Below are positions 37,605-47,217 of a stretch of DNA of 64,000 bases, piece by piece. Every line of letters begins with the position of its first letter. The first letter of the stretch is position 1. A model generated the notes under the pieces. The model saw only the letters and a list, made by a program, of their open reading frames with translations. It did no database searches and had not been told where the DNA came from. This DNA comes from Halopseudomonas sp002296055 (GTDB taxonomy: Bacteria > Pseudomonadota > Gammaproteobacteria > Pseudomonadales > Pseudomonadaceae), in the NCBI RefSeq assembly GCF_050876985.1, contig NZ_JBPAPP010000001.1, one strand, 5' to 3'. The position numbers and the translations under genes were made by a program.

Positions 37605-38443
37605 AGGTTATCTTTCAGCAGGTTCTGATAGACCATATTGGTCAGGTACAGGCGATTCTGCTCGCTCAGGTCGATAAACTCCACCCCAGTGGCTACCTGA
37701 GGTTCCGCCCCCTCCTCCGGGGTAACCGCGCGCACGCGCGCGTCCAGCGTCAGGTAGACATCCAGTCCTGAGGGGTTGATGCGGAAGGACAGTTTCAGCT
37801 CCTCTTCCTTGTTGGCAAAAGGCTTGGCGGAGACCAGACGTGCACCACCGACACTGATATCGGTCATGCGTGCCGAGCCCTGGGAGCCGTCCTGGCGATT
37901 GATTGCAGTCACCAGCTCCACCGACACCCGCGCCGAGCTACGAATGCGCATGGACTGCACGGTGTCCGGATAAGCCAGGTGCAGATAAGGAAAGGGCGAC
38001 AGATTGGACTTGAGTACCCGCGTCTTGTAGGCCACCGCATCCTTGCCGACAAAACCGCGCACCAGGAACTGCTGGCCTTCCTTGATGAATACCAGCTTGC
38101 CCTGCACGGTCGGCGCCGTTACCAACAGGCTGACCGGCGCGTGAAAGCCGATCATGCGGACCTGATAGCGCTCGGCGCTGCTGTTGTTCATGGTCTGCAG
38201 TTGAACCAGATCACCGGGCGCCAGCTGGATCTGCTCCAGACGCGACACCACCGCGGTCTCACCGCCGCCCTGATCCTGCGGCGCGCTGCGGAACAGACCC
38301 AGTTTGAGCAGTTGCTTGAGCAGCGAGCGGTTCTCTACCACCTTGGAGTGAGCAAACAATACCTTGCCGTCGCCATCGACGATATTCCAGGGCAAGGGCT
38401 TGCCAATAGGGATGTCTTCTTCAGTCAGTGCTATCAGCGACAC
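37601..38443 (-). CDS. PilZ-domain c-di-GMP effector, YcgR-like
   Basis: A 280-residue cytoplasmic protein. The N-terminal half resembles the YcgR-N (flagellar brake) domain (RYQVRMIGFHAPVSLLVTAP); the C-terminal PilZ domain binds cyclic di-GMP through RIRSSARV (RxxxR type) and DISVGGAR (DxSxxG). It may slow motility or modulate pili. GTG start; the DUF192 gene overlaps by 4 bases. Confidence 0.88.
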   Translation of the reverse strand: MSLIALTEEDIPIGKPLPWNIVDGDGKVLFAHSKVVENRSLLKQLLKLGLFRSAPQDQGGGETAVVSRLEQIQLAPGDLVQLQTMNNSSAERYQVRMIGFHAPVSLLVTAPTVQGKLVFIKEGQQFLVRGFVGKDAVAYKTRVLKSNLSPFPYLHLAYPDTVQSMRIRSSARVSVELVTAINRQDGSQGSARMTDISVGGARLVSAKPFANKEEELKLSFRINPSGLDVYLTLDARVRAVTPEEGAEPQVATGVEFIDLSEQNRLYLTNMVYQNLLKDNL

Positions 38444-38524
38444 ACAGTCACTCCGTTCCGGACAATCAAATCGCCATCAAATGTAGCAGCCTCCGGCGGC
38501 GGCGGCTATTACTGCATGCTGACT

Positions 38525-39709
38525 TCAGCTATAGAGATCCGCGCGGGTCAGCGGCAAGCTGTGACTTCCATCCTCCCGCGGCTTGACCGCGAGTATCTGA
38601 TGGATATTCATCCAATGGCGGGTGAAACCATACGCGCAGCCTGCCAAATAGAGTCGCCAGATGCGCAGACTGCGTTCCCCCACCATCGCCCTCGCCTGCT
38701 CCAGGTGCTGATCCAGATTACGACTCCACAGCGCCAGGGTCCGCGCGTAATGCGGCCGCAGGCCCTCCACGTCGACAACCTCCAGGCCCTGCTCGCTCAT
38801 GCTGCCAATCGCTATCGCCAGATGCGGCAGTTCACCGTGAGGAAACACGTGGCGCCCGATAAAGCGACCAGCCCCGCGCCCCACCGGGCGCCCATCCAGA
38901 TGCCGCGCAGTGATACCGTGGTTGAGCACCAGACCGCCGGGCCGCACCTGCTGCGCCAACATGCCGAAATAGCTGTCCAGGTTGGCATGACCGACGTGCT
39001 CAAACATGCCGACACTGACGATTTTGTCGTAATTTTCCGACCCCGTGAGATCACGGTAGTCGCGCAGCTCCAGCGTTACCCGCTCAGCCAGACCCTGGGC
39101 GGTTACCCGCTGTCGCGCCAGCTGCAGCTGTTGCTCGCTCAAGGTAATGCCGTGCACCTGCACCCCGTATTCACGCGCTGCGTGCCGCGCCAGGCCGCCC
39201 CAGCCACAGCCCACGTCCAGCAGTCGGTCTCCGCGGTGCAGCCGCAGCTTGCGACACAGATGGTCCAGCTTTTGGACCTGCGCGCGTGCCAGGGAGTCTT
39301 CCGCGTGCCGAAAATAGCCACAGGAATACACCATCTCCGGGTCCAACCAGAGCGCGTAGAAGCTGTTTGAGAGGTCGTAGTGGTAGGCGATGGCCGCAGC
39401 GTCGGTTTGCCGATCGTGCGGCTCGTGCGGCGCGACCAGCGCCTCTGCTCCGCCACCAAGTGCTCGACTCAGACGGTCAGCAACGGCGATGGCATCGTGC
39501 ATCGAACCTTCGAGGTCCAGGCGCTCTTCAATATAGGCTTCGCCCAACGTATCCAGACTCGGCGACTGCAGGTCGGCGAGCAGCGACGGATCTCGAATGT
39601 GCAGTACTACCTTGGGCGCGCGCCCCAGATCGACCGACTCACCGTCGGGCAGGGTGACGCGTAGCGGCAAGTCCAGGTTGGCAAAAGCGCCGGCCAGCTG
39701 CGAAAGCAT
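38525..39709 (-). CDS. cfa: cyclopropane-fatty-acyl-phospholipid synthase
   Basis: A 394-residue SAM-dependent enzyme that methylenates unsaturated lipid acyl chains. SAM-binding LLDVGCGWGGLARHAA, the family block YHYDLSNSFYALWLDPEMVYSCGYF, and KIVSVGMFEHVGH are visible; the C-terminus has RIWRLYLAGCAYGF. GAGG is nine bases before the ATG. Close relatives make other modified lipids, so the exact product is inferred. Confidence 0.9.
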   Translation of the reverse strand: MLSQLAGAFANLDLPLRVTLPDGESVDLGRAPKVVLHIRDPSLLADLQSPSLDTLGEAYIEERLDLEGSMHDAIAVADRLSRALGGGAEALVAPHEPHDRQTDAAAIAYHYDLSNSFYALWLDPEMVYSCGYFRHAEDSLARAQVQKLDHLCRKLRLHRGDRLLDVGCGWGGLARHAAREYGVQVHGITLSEQQLQLARQRVTAQGLAERVTLELRDYRDLTGSENYDKIVSVGMFEHVGHANLDSYFGMLAQQVRPGGLVLNHGITARHLDGRPVGRGAGRFIGRHVFPHGELPHLAIAIGSMSEQGLEVVDVEGLRPHYARTLALWSRNLDQHLEQARAMVGERSLRIWRLYLAGCAYGFTRHWMNIHQILAVKPREDGSHSLPLTRADLYS

Positions 39710-39825
39710 GCACTAGCACCTCCGTACAAAAGGCATTTCTCCCACTATAGACAGTAAAGGAGGGGTGATGACGCCCGCATGCCTCTGATGTTCGGAACAA
39801 GCTCCCTAGCCCGCCTGCGTGTCGA

Positions 39826-41187
39826 CTAGCCCTTAACCGGCCGCTTCCAGCCTTGAATGTTGCGCTGGCGTGCACGGCTTACTGCCAGGCTATCGGCCGG
39901 CACGTCACTGGTGATGGTCGAGCCGGCAGCGGTAGTAGCACCTGCGCCGACCGTGACCGGCGCCACTAGCGCGGTGTTGGTGCCGATAAAGGCGCCCGCC
40001 TCGATGGTAGTGCGATGCTTGTTCACGCCGTCGTAGTTGCAGGTGATGGTACCGGCGCCGATGTTCACGTCAGGCCCCACCAGCGCATCGCCGATATAGG
40101 ACAAATGATTAACCTTGGAGCCCGCACCGATCTCGGCCTTCTTGGTCTCTACGAAGTTGCCGATCTTGGCGCCGGCCTGCAGGCGGGTGCCAGGCCGCAG
40201 GCGCGCGTAGGGCCCCACATCGCAGTCTTCGGCCAGCTGAGCGCCGTCAATGTGACTGAAGGCTTTGATATGGCTGCCAGCGCCGATATGGCAGTCGCGC
40301 AGCACACAGTTGGACTCGATGATCACGTCGTCCTCAATAACCACACGCCCTTCCAGCACCACGTTGATGTCGATGCTGATATCGCGTCCCACGCGGACGT
40401 CGCCGCGCACATCAATACGCGTCGGATCGGCCAGGCTAACGCCTTCGGTCATCAGGCGCTCGGCCTGACGACGACGGTATTCGGCTTCCAGCACCGCCAG
40501 CTGCACGCGGTTATTGGCACCCAGCACCTCATACTCATCGAGCGCATGAGCCACCTCCACCGGAATCTGCTCGGCGACGGCCATGGCCACCACATCGGTC
40601 AAATAGTATTCACCCTGGGCATTCTGATTGGACAGGCTGCCCAGCCAGCGGGCGGCATGCTTGCCCGGTAGAGCCATGATGCCGGTGTTGCCCTCGCGAA
40701 TACGCAGTTGCTCGGCACTGGCATCCTTTTGCTCGACAATCGCCTGAACCTCTCCGGCCGCGTTACGCAGGATACGGCCGTAGCCGGTAGGATCAGCCAG
40801 AGTCACGGTCAGCATGCCCAGCGCCTGCGCACCTGCCTGGCTGCTCAGCTGCGCCAAGGTCTCGGCGCGCAACAAAGGCACGTCGCCGTATAACACCAGC
40901 ACCTGATCAGCACCCTCGGTGCCCGGCAGGGCCTGTGCCACCGCATGACCGGTACCCAACTGCTCGGTCTGCAGTACCCAGTGAATATCCTCGGCGGCCA
41001 ACTGTTCACGCACCAGCTCGGCACCGTGGCCAATCACCACATGAATCCGCGTTGGCGACAGACTGCGAGCACAGTCAATCACATGCCCCAACATGGGCTT
41101 ACCCGCCACCGGGTGCAGGACCTTAGGCAGTTTTGAGCGCATGCGGGTGCCTTGACCGGCGGCAAGAATGACAACGTGCAGATTCAT
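39826..41187 (-). CDS. glmU: bifunctional N-acetylglucosamine-1-phosphate uridyltransferase / glucosamine-1-phosphate acetyltransferase
   Basis: A 453-residue enzyme making UDP-GlcNAc. The N-terminal pyrophosphorylase has LAAGQGTRMRSKLPKVLHPVAGKPML; the C-terminal left-handed helix of hexapeptide repeats has NFVETKKAEIGAGSKVNHLSYIGDALVGPDVNIGAGTITCNYDGVNKH. Placed after atpC, as in other pseudomonads. The atp terminator lies between. Confidence 0.97.
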   Translation of the reverse strand: MNLHVVILAAGQGTRMRSKLPKVLHPVAGKPMLGHVIDCARSLSPTRIHVVIGHGAELVREQLAAEDIHWVLQTEQLGTGHAVAQALPGTEGADQVLVLYGDVPLLRAETLAQLSSQAGAQALGMLTVTLADPTGYGRILRNAAGEVQAIVEQKDASAEQLRIREGNTGIMALPGKHAARWLGSLSNQNAQGEYYLTDVVAMAVAEQIPVEVAHALDEYEVLGANNRVQLAVLEAEYRRRQAERLMTEGVSLADPTRIDVRGDVRVGRDISIDINVVLEGRVVIEDDVIIESNCVLRDCHIGAGSHIKAFSHIDGAQLAEDCDVGPYARLRPGTRLQAGAKIGNFVETKKAEIGAGSKVNHLSYIGDALVGPDVNIGAGTITCNYDGVNKHRTTIEAGAFIGTNTALVAPVTVGAGATTAAGSTITSDVPADSLAVSRARQRNIQGWKRPVKG

Positions 41188-41311
41188 GGAAACGTCCTGT
41201 AGCAGAGTTTGGCTTCGCGCATTCTAGCAAAGCTGCAAGCTGCAAGCTTGGTCGGGATGGGGCGGGGCAAAGCGGCGTAACGTGTCTTTGAATTTTTACG
41301 GCTATCGAAAA

Positions 41312-41346
41312 ACAAAAAAAACCGCGCGGCTTGGCACCGAGCGGTT
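41312..41346 (-). terminator. intrinsic terminator of the atp operon
   Basis: AACCGCGCGG (41320-41329) and CCGAGCGGTT (41337-41346) form a stem with one internal mismatch, followed on the minus strand by a run of eight T (41313-41320). Confidence 0.88.
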
Positions 41347-41383
41347 CTTCTTGCAGCTTGCGGCTTGTAGCTTGCCGCTGGCC

Positions 41384-41827
41384 TTACCGGTTATTAAGCG
41401 CCGGTCCGCCGTACTTCTTGCGCAGTTCCTGCACGGTCCGCAATTGGGCCGCCGCCTCGGCGAGACGGGCAGAAGCCGAACCATAGTCGAATTCTGCACC
41501 TTTCTCGTTGAGAGCGCTTTCAGCGGCTTTCTTTGCTTCCAGAGCAGCTGCCTCATCGATGTCACCAGCACGGATAGCCGTGTCGGCAAGCACCTTGACC
41601 ACGCTCGGCTGAACTTCCAGGAAGCCGCCAGAGATGTAGAACACCTCTTCGCTGCCATCCTGCTTGATCACCCGAACCGGGCCCGGCTTGAGGTCGGTCA
41701 GCAGCGGCGCGTGACCAGGCATGATGCCCAGATCACCCAGGTTGCCGTGTGCAATGACGCGTTCAACCAGACCTGAGAACAGCTCTTCTTCCGCGCTTAC
41801 GATATCGCAGTGCACTGTCATAGCCAT
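41384..41827 (-). CDS. atpC: ATP synthase epsilon subunit
   Basis: A 147-residue F1 subunit (AMTVHCDIVSAEEELFSGLVERVIAHGNLGDLGIMPGHAPLLTDLKPGPVRV) that regulates catalysis and links gamma to the c-ring. The C-terminal helical part is present. ATG 41827 is favoured over an upstream in-frame start. Confidence 0.96.
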   Translation of the reverse strand: MAMTVHCDIVSAEEELFSGLVERVIAHGNLGDLGIMPGHAPLLTDLKPGPVRVIKQDGSEEVFYISGGFLEVQPSVVKVLADTAIRAGDIDEAAALEAKKAAESALNEKGAEFDYGSASARLAEAAAQLRTVQELRKKYGGPALNNR

Positions 41828-41869
41828 TGTATCGCCTCGGTTCAGCGCCCCCTTGCGGGGGCGCACCCA

Positions 41870-43246
41870 TTACAGTTTCTTCGCTTTCTCGATCGCTTCG
41901 TCGATGGTACCAACCATGTAGAAGGCCTGCTCAGGCAGGTGGTCGAACTCACCCTTAAGGATGCCGCCGAAGGCACGAATGGTTTCTTTCAGCGGGACGT
42001 ACTTGCCGGGTGCGCCGGTAAATACTTCAGCAACGAAGAACGGCTGGGACAGGAAGCGCTGGATCTTACGAGCACGGGCTACCAGTTGCTTGTCTTCTTC
42101 AGACAGCTCGTCCATACCCAGAATCGCGATGATGTCCTTCAGCTCTTTGTAGCGCTGCAGAACATACTGAACGCCACGAGCTACGTCGTAGTGCTCTTGA
42201 CCGATAACCAGCGGATCCAGCTGACGAGAGGTGGAATCCAGCGGGTCTACAGCCGGGTAGATACCCAGAGACGCGATGTCACGGGACAGTACTACGGTCG
42301 CATCAAGGTGAGCGAAGGTAGTTGCCGGAGACGGGTCAGTCAGGTCGTCCGCGGGAACGTATACGGCCTGAATGGAGGTGATGGAACCGGTCTTGGTGGA
42401 GGTAATACGCTCCTGCAGAACGCCCATCTCTTCAGCCAGAGTCGGCTGATAACCTACCGCAGACGGCATACGACCCAGCAGAGCGGATACTTCGGTACCG
42501 GCCAGGGTGTAACGGTAGATGTTGTCGATGAACAGCAGAACGTCACGACCTTCGTCACGGAACTTCTCGGCCATGGTCAGGCCGGTCAGCGCAACGCGCA
42601 GACGGTTACCCGGCGGCTCGTTCATCTGGCCGTAAACCAGGGCTACCTTGTCCAGTACGTTGGAGTCCTTCATCTCGTGATAGAAGTCGTTACCTTCACG
42701 AGTACGCTCACCCACACCGGCAAATACAGAGTAACCGCTGTGCTCGATCGCGATGTTACGGATCAGCTCCATCATGTTTACGGTCTTGCCTACACCGGCA
42801 CCACCGAACAGACCAACCTTACCGCCCTTGGCAAACGGGCAAACCAGGTCGATAACCTTGATGCCGGTTTCCAGCAGCTCGTTGGAGCCAGCTTGCTCGT
42901 CGTAGCTCGGAGCAGCGCGGTGGATACCCCAGCGCTCTTCTTCGCCGATCGGGCCAGCTTCATCAATCGGGTTACCCAGCACGTCCATGATACGGCCCAG
43001 GGTCTTGACCCCGACCGGCACGGAGATGGCTGCACCAGTGTTGGACACGGTCAGACCGCGCTTGACACCTTCGGTGGTACCCATGGCGATGGTACGTACG
43101 ATGCCATCACCCAGTTGCTGCTGGACTTCCAGGGTCAGGCCCTGATCGGTCACCTGCAGCGCGTCATACACCTTCGGCACGTCTTCGCGCGGGAATTCCA
43201 CGTCGATGACGGCGCCGATGATTTGAACGATACGTCCGCTACTCAT
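41870..43246 (-). CDS. atpD: ATP synthase beta subunit
   Basis: A 458-residue catalytic F1 subunit. Walker A GGAGVGKTVNM, GERTREGNDFYHEM, and VLLFIDNIYRYTLAGTEVSALLGRMPSAVGYQPTL are visible. Completes ATP synthesis with alpha. Confidence 0.98.
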   Translation of the reverse strand: MSSGRIVQIIGAVIDVEFPREDVPKVYDALQVTDQGLTLEVQQQLGDGIVRTIAMGTTEGVKRGLTVSNTGAAISVPVGVKTLGRIMDVLGNPIDEAGPIGEEERWGIHRAAPSYDEQAGSNELLETGIKVIDLVCPFAKGGKVGLFGGAGVGKTVNMMELIRNIAIEHSGYSVFAGVGERTREGNDFYHEMKDSNVLDKVALVYGQMNEPPGNRLRVALTGLTMAEKFRDEGRDVLLFIDNIYRYTLAGTEVSALLGRMPSAVGYQPTLAEEMGVLQERITSTKTGSITSIQAVYVPADDLTDPSPATTFAHLDATVVLSRDIASLGIYPAVDPLDSTSRQLDPLVIGQEHYDVARGVQYVLQRYKELKDIIAILGMDELSEEDKQLVARARKIQRFLSQPFFVAEVFTGAPGKYVPLKETIRAFGGILKGEFDHLPEQAFYMVGTIDEAIEKAKKL

Positions 43247-43296
43247 TTGTTGGTTCCTCTAAATGGTTGAAACCGTTCCGGTTAAACCGGGTCGCC

Positions 43297-44160
43297 TCAA
43301 ACCGCGGCGGCGCCGCCGACGATTTCCGAAATTTCCTGCGTGATCGCTGCCTGACGAGCCTTGTTGTAGATGAGCTGCAGATTGTTGATGAGCTCACCGG
43401 CGTTGTCAGTCGCGTTCTTCATCGCGATCATCCGGGCTGCCTGTTCACAGGCATTGTTTTCGACCACAGCCTGGTAGACCTGGGACTCGATGTACCGCAC
43501 CAGCAGTCCATCAAGCAGTTCCCGGGCATCGGGCTCGTACAGATAGTCCCAGCTGCCTTTCTGTGCGCCTTCGTCTTCGGAGGGCACCAGCGGAATCATC
43601 TGTTCCACTTTGGGCTGCTGAACCATGGTATTGACGAAGCCGTTGGAGACCAGATACAGACGGTCGATGCGTCCTTCGTTGTAGCCGTCCAGCATTACCT
43701 TGACGCTGCCGATCAGGTCGTTCAACGCGGGCTTTTCGCCCAGGTTGCTGATCGCCGCGACAACATTGCCGCCGTAGCTACGGAAGAAGGAAGCGCCCTT
43801 GCTGCCGATAACACAGAGTTCGGTTTCGACGTTACGGTCACGCCATTCTTTCATGCTGTTGACCAGAGCCTTGAACAGGTTAGTGTTCAAGCCGCCGCAC
43901 AGACCGCGATCCGTGCTCACCACGATGTAACCGACACGCTTGACTTCACGCTCTTGCATGAACGCGTGACGGTACTCGGGGTTGGCGTTGGCCAGATGAC
44001 CGATCACCTGCTGGATACGCTCAGCGTACGGGCGGCTGGCCGTCATGCGCTGTTGTGCCTTGCGCATCTTGCTGACCGCCACCTTTTCCATGGCGCTGGT
44101 GATCTTCTGCGTACTTTTAATACTCGCGATCTTGCCGCGAATCTCTTTTGCGCCTGCCAT
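43297..44160 (-). CDS. atpG: ATP synthase gamma subunit
   Basis: A 287-residue rotor shaft subunit: AGAKEIRGKIASIKSTQKITSAMEKVAVSKMRKAQ at the start and VRYIESQVYQAVVENNACEQAARMIAMKNATDNA near the end. Confidence 0.97.
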   Translation of the reverse strand: MAGAKEIRGKIASIKSTQKITSAMEKVAVSKMRKAQQRMTASRPYAERIQQVIGHLANANPEYRHAFMQEREVKRVGYIVVSTDRGLCGGLNTNLFKALVNSMKEWRDRNVETELCVIGSKGASFFRSYGGNVVAAISNLGEKPALNDLIGSVKVMLDGYNEGRIDRLYLVSNGFVNTMVQQPKVEQMIPLVPSEDEGAQKGSWDYLYEPDARELLDGLLVRYIESQVYQAVVENNACEQAARMIAMKNATDNAGELINNLQLIYNKARQAAITQEISEIVGGAAAV

Positions 44161-44236
44161 GTCACACCTTTCCAGGTTTGCCCTTGGCCGGATCGCGCGA
44201 AGCGGGGCTCAGCTCACGCTGCGCCCCGCCGTCGGC

Positions 44237-45781
44237 TTACCAGCTCTGGGTCGCCTTGAACTTCTCGATGCCGGCTTTGATGCCTGCTTCGATATCGTCG
44301 TTGTAATCGCCCTTTTCGTTGATCTTGGCAAGCAGGTCTGCGTGCTCAGATTTGAAGTAGGCAATCATGGCTTTCTCGAAAGCACCGACCTTGTTCTGCT
44401 CGACGTCGGACAGGAAGCCCTTCTCGGCTGCGAACAGGCTGACACCCATCTCGGCGATGGACATCGGCGCGTACTGGTCCTGTTTCATCAGCTCGGTAAC
44501 ACGCTGACCGTGCTCCAGCTGCTTACGGGTGGCTTCGTCCAGATCAGAAGCGAACTGGGCGAATGCAGCCAGCTCACGGTACTGTGCCAGTGCGGTACGG
44601 ATACCACCGGACAGTTTCTTGATGATCTTGGTCTGAGCAGCACCACCTACACGGGATACCGATACACCGGCGTTAACGGCCGGACGGACACCCGAGTTGA
44701 ACAGGTTGGATTCCAGGAAGATCTGACCGTCGGTGATGGAAATCACGTTGGTCGGTACGAACGCGGACACGTCACCAGCCTGGGTTTCGATGATCGGCAG
44801 AGCGGTCAGCGAGCCAGTCTTGCCAGTTACGGCACCGTTGGTGAACTTCTCGACGTACTCTTCGGAAACGCGTGAAGCGCGCTCCAGCAGACGGCTGTGG
44901 AGATAGAACACGTCGCCCGGGTAAGCTTCACGGCCCGGCGGGCGGCGCAGCAGCAGGGAGATCTGACGGTAGGCAACGGCTTGCTTGGACAGGTCATCAT
45001 AGATGATCAGAGCGTCTTCGCCGCGGTCGCGGAAGTATTCACCCATGGTGCAGCCGGCGTAGGGCGCCAGGAACTGCAGGGCAGCCGGGTCAGAAGCAGA
45101 AGCGGCAACGATCACGGTGTGACCCATGGCATCGTGCTCTTCCAGCTTGCGTACCACGTTGGCGATGGTCGATTGCTTCTGACCAACAGCGACGTAGACA
45201 CACTTAACGCCGGAACCTTTCTGGTTGATGATGGCGTCAACGGCCATGGCGGTCTTACCAGTCTGGCGGTCACCGATGATCAGCTCACGCTGACCACGAC
45301 CTACCGGAACCATCGCGTCGACGGCCTTGTAGCCAGTCTGGATGGGCTGGTCGACCGACTTACGCCAGATCACGCCCGGCGCAACTTTTTCAACTGCGTC
45401 GGTAGCGTTGGCGTTGATGTCGCCTTTGCCGTCAATCGGAGCGCCCAGTGCGTTAACAACGCGACCCAGCAGTTCCGGACCAACCGGCACTTCCAGGATG
45501 CGGCCGGTGCACTTGACGGTCATGCCTTCGGCCAGACCCAGGTAGTCGCCCAGGATTACCGCACCAACGGAGTCTTGCTCCAGGTTGAGTGCCATACCAA
45601 AGACGCCTTCGGGAAACTCGAGCATTTCCCCGTACATTACATCGGCGAGACCGTGAATCCGCACGATACCGTCAGATACGGAAAGAATCGTACCTTCGTT
45701 GCGTGCTTGAGAAGAGATATCGAGCTGCTCGATCCGCTTCTTGATGATGTCACTGATCTCTGATGGATTCAGTTGTTGCAT
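44237..45781 (-). CDS. atpA: ATP synthase alpha subunit
   Basis: A 514-residue F1 subunit. MQQLNPSEISDIIKKRIEQLD, Walker A GDRQTGKTA and SVSRVGGAAQTKIIKKLSGGIRTALAQYRE are the expected features. Confidence 0.98.
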   Translation of the reverse strand: MQQLNPSEISDIIKKRIEQLDISSQARNEGTILSVSDGIVRIHGLADVMYGEMLEFPEGVFGMALNLEQDSVGAVILGDYLGLAEGMTVKCTGRILEVPVGPELLGRVVNALGAPIDGKGDINANATDAVEKVAPGVIWRKSVDQPIQTGYKAVDAMVPVGRGQRELIIGDRQTGKTAMAVDAIINQKGSGVKCVYVAVGQKQSTIANVVRKLEEHDAMGHTVIVAASASDPAALQFLAPYAGCTMGEYFRDRGEDALIIYDDLSKQAVAYRQISLLLRRPPGREAYPGDVFYLHSRLLERASRVSEEYVEKFTNGAVTGKTGSLTALPIIETQAGDVSAFVPTNVISITDGQIFLESNLFNSGVRPAVNAGVSVSRVGGAAQTKIIKKLSGGIRTALAQYRELAAFAQFASDLDEATRKQLEHGQRVTELMKQDQYAPMSIAEMGVSLFAAEKGFLSDVEQNKVGAFEKAMIAYFKSEHADLLAKINEKGDYNDDIEAGIKAGIEKFKATQSW

Positions 45782-45810
45782 GCCTTTATCCTCAAAACCT
45801 TATGCTGAAA

Positions 45811-46347
45811 TCAGGAGCCCAACGACTCGGCCAGTTTGGTCAGCTTTCCGCGCACGGAGGCGTCGATGACCAGGTCGCCGGTGCGAACAACCAGTCCACC
45901 AATCAGTGACTTGTCCAGCGTCGCGTCGATGCGCACATTGCGATCGAGCTTTTTGGACAGCGCCTGAGCGAGCTGCTGCTGCTGTGCGTCAGTCAGCTCG
46001 AAGGCCGAACTGACGTTGATGTCGATGGTGCGCTCAAGTTCAGCTCGGAAGCTGTTGAATAGCGTCGCGATCTCGGGCAGCAGGGCAAGCCTGCGGTTAT
46101 CGGCGAGGATCATCAGAAAGTTGCGTTGCTCCTCGGACACCGATTGACCGGTGCACTCGAGGATGACCTCGGCTTTCTTCTGTTCCGCCAGACCCGGATC
46201 GGTCAGCAGCTGGCGAGTTGCCTCGTCTGCGGCCACCTGGCCAGCAGCGTTCAGCACCTCGGCCCATTCGGCCAGGGCCTGTTGGGCTTTTGCCCGCTCA
46301 AATGCCGCTTTGGCGTAGGGGCGGGCCAGCGTAATCAGTTCTGCCAT
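45811..46347 (-). CDS. atpH: ATP synthase delta subunit
   Basis: A 178-residue F1 peripheral stalk protein joining the b subunits to alpha. MAELITLARPYAKAAFERA and the C-terminal IDATLDKSLIGGLVVRTGDLVIDASVRGKL identify it. Confidence 0.96.
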   Translation of the reverse strand: MAELITLARPYAKAAFERAKAQQALAEWAEVLNAAGQVAADEATRQLLTDPGLAEQKKAEVILECTGQSVSEEQRNFLMILADNRRLALLPEIATLFNSFRAELERTIDINVSSAFELTDAQQQQLAQALSKKLDRNVRIDATLDKSLIGGLVVRTGDLVIDASVRGKLTKLAESLGS

Positions 46348-46358
46348 GATGACCTCGC

Positions 46359-46829
46359 TTAGAGTTCGGCTACCAGCTTGTTCAGCATGTCACCGTGCTT
46401 GTCAGCGTCGACAGAAGTTTCCAGAATCTTCTCGGCGCCAGCCACTGCGATAGCAGCGATTTCGGCGCGCAGAGCGTCTCTGGCCTTGATGCGCTGCTGT
46501 TCGATTTCCGCCTGGGCCTGAGCCAGAATCTTCTCGCCTTCTTTGCGAGCGTCTTCTTTGGAGCCTTCAACAATCTGGTTGGCACGCTTGTTAGCTTGCT
46601 CAATCAGTGCTGCAGCCTGCTCTTTTGCCTGACGCAGTTCCTGGGCTGACTTCTCTTGTGTCAGCTCCAGGTCCTTGGCGGCGCGATCAGAGGCTGCAAG
46701 GCCGTCTGCGATCTTCTTCTGGCGCTCCTGCAGAGCAGCGATGACCGGAGGCCACACGTACTTCATGCAGAACACCACGAAGATGAAGAACGCGATCGCT
46801 TGACCGAGTATCGTCAAATTGATGTTCAC
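46359..46829 (-). CDS. atpF: ATP synthase b subunit
   Basis: A 156-residue stator protein: one N-terminal membrane helix (MNINLTILGQAIAFFIFVVFCMKYVW) then a long charged helix with ALQERQKKIADGL. Confidence 0.97.
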   Translation of the reverse strand: MNINLTILGQAIAFFIFVVFCMKYVWPPVIAALQERQKKIADGLAASDRAAKDLELTQEKSAQELRQAKEQAAALIEQANKRANQIVEGSKEDARKEGEKILAQAQAEIEQQRIKARDALRAEIAAIAVAGAEKILETSVDADKHGDMLNKLVAEL

Positions 46830-46892
46830 GTCTTCACCTCTTGCCTGTTATTCAAAACCATCAAGTTGGAGTCGCCGTTACCGGCGACTGCA

Positions 46893-47147
46893 TTAAGCAA
46901 CTTGGGCAATGAAGGGGTTGGCAAAGGTGAAGAACAGAGCGATACCAACACCGATCATGGTTACGGCGTCGAGCAGACCGGCGACGATGAACATTTTCAC
47001 CTGCAGGGCGGGGATCATTTCAGGCTGACGCGCAGCGCCTTCCAGGAATTTGCCACCCAGGATACCAAAGCCAATTGCAGTGCCCAGTGCGCCCAGGCCA
47101 ATCAGCAGTGCTACGGCAATCGCGGTCATTCCAACTACAGTTTCCAT
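46893..47147 (-). CDS. atpE: ATP synthase c subunit
   Basis: An 84-residue two-helix membrane protein of the rotor ring. The ion-binding carboxylate is Asp60 (VAGLLDAVTMIG) and the polar loop is AARQPE. No sodium-binding signature is evident, so proton-driven. Confidence 0.97.
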   Translation of the reverse strand: METVVGMTAIAVALLIGLGALGTAIGFGILGGKFLEGAARQPEMIPALQVKMFIVAGLLDAVTMIGVGIALFFTFANPFIAQVA

Positions 47148-47217
47148 TTAAAGCTCCCAGTTTTCAGTTAATTGCAAGTTATGGGTTTTCGGGTAGAACT
47201 AAATCGTTATCGCCTGA

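Noticed and set aside
41810..43270. 486-residue frame on the + strand
   Set aside because: Antisense to atpD; shadow of a highly biased codon pattern.
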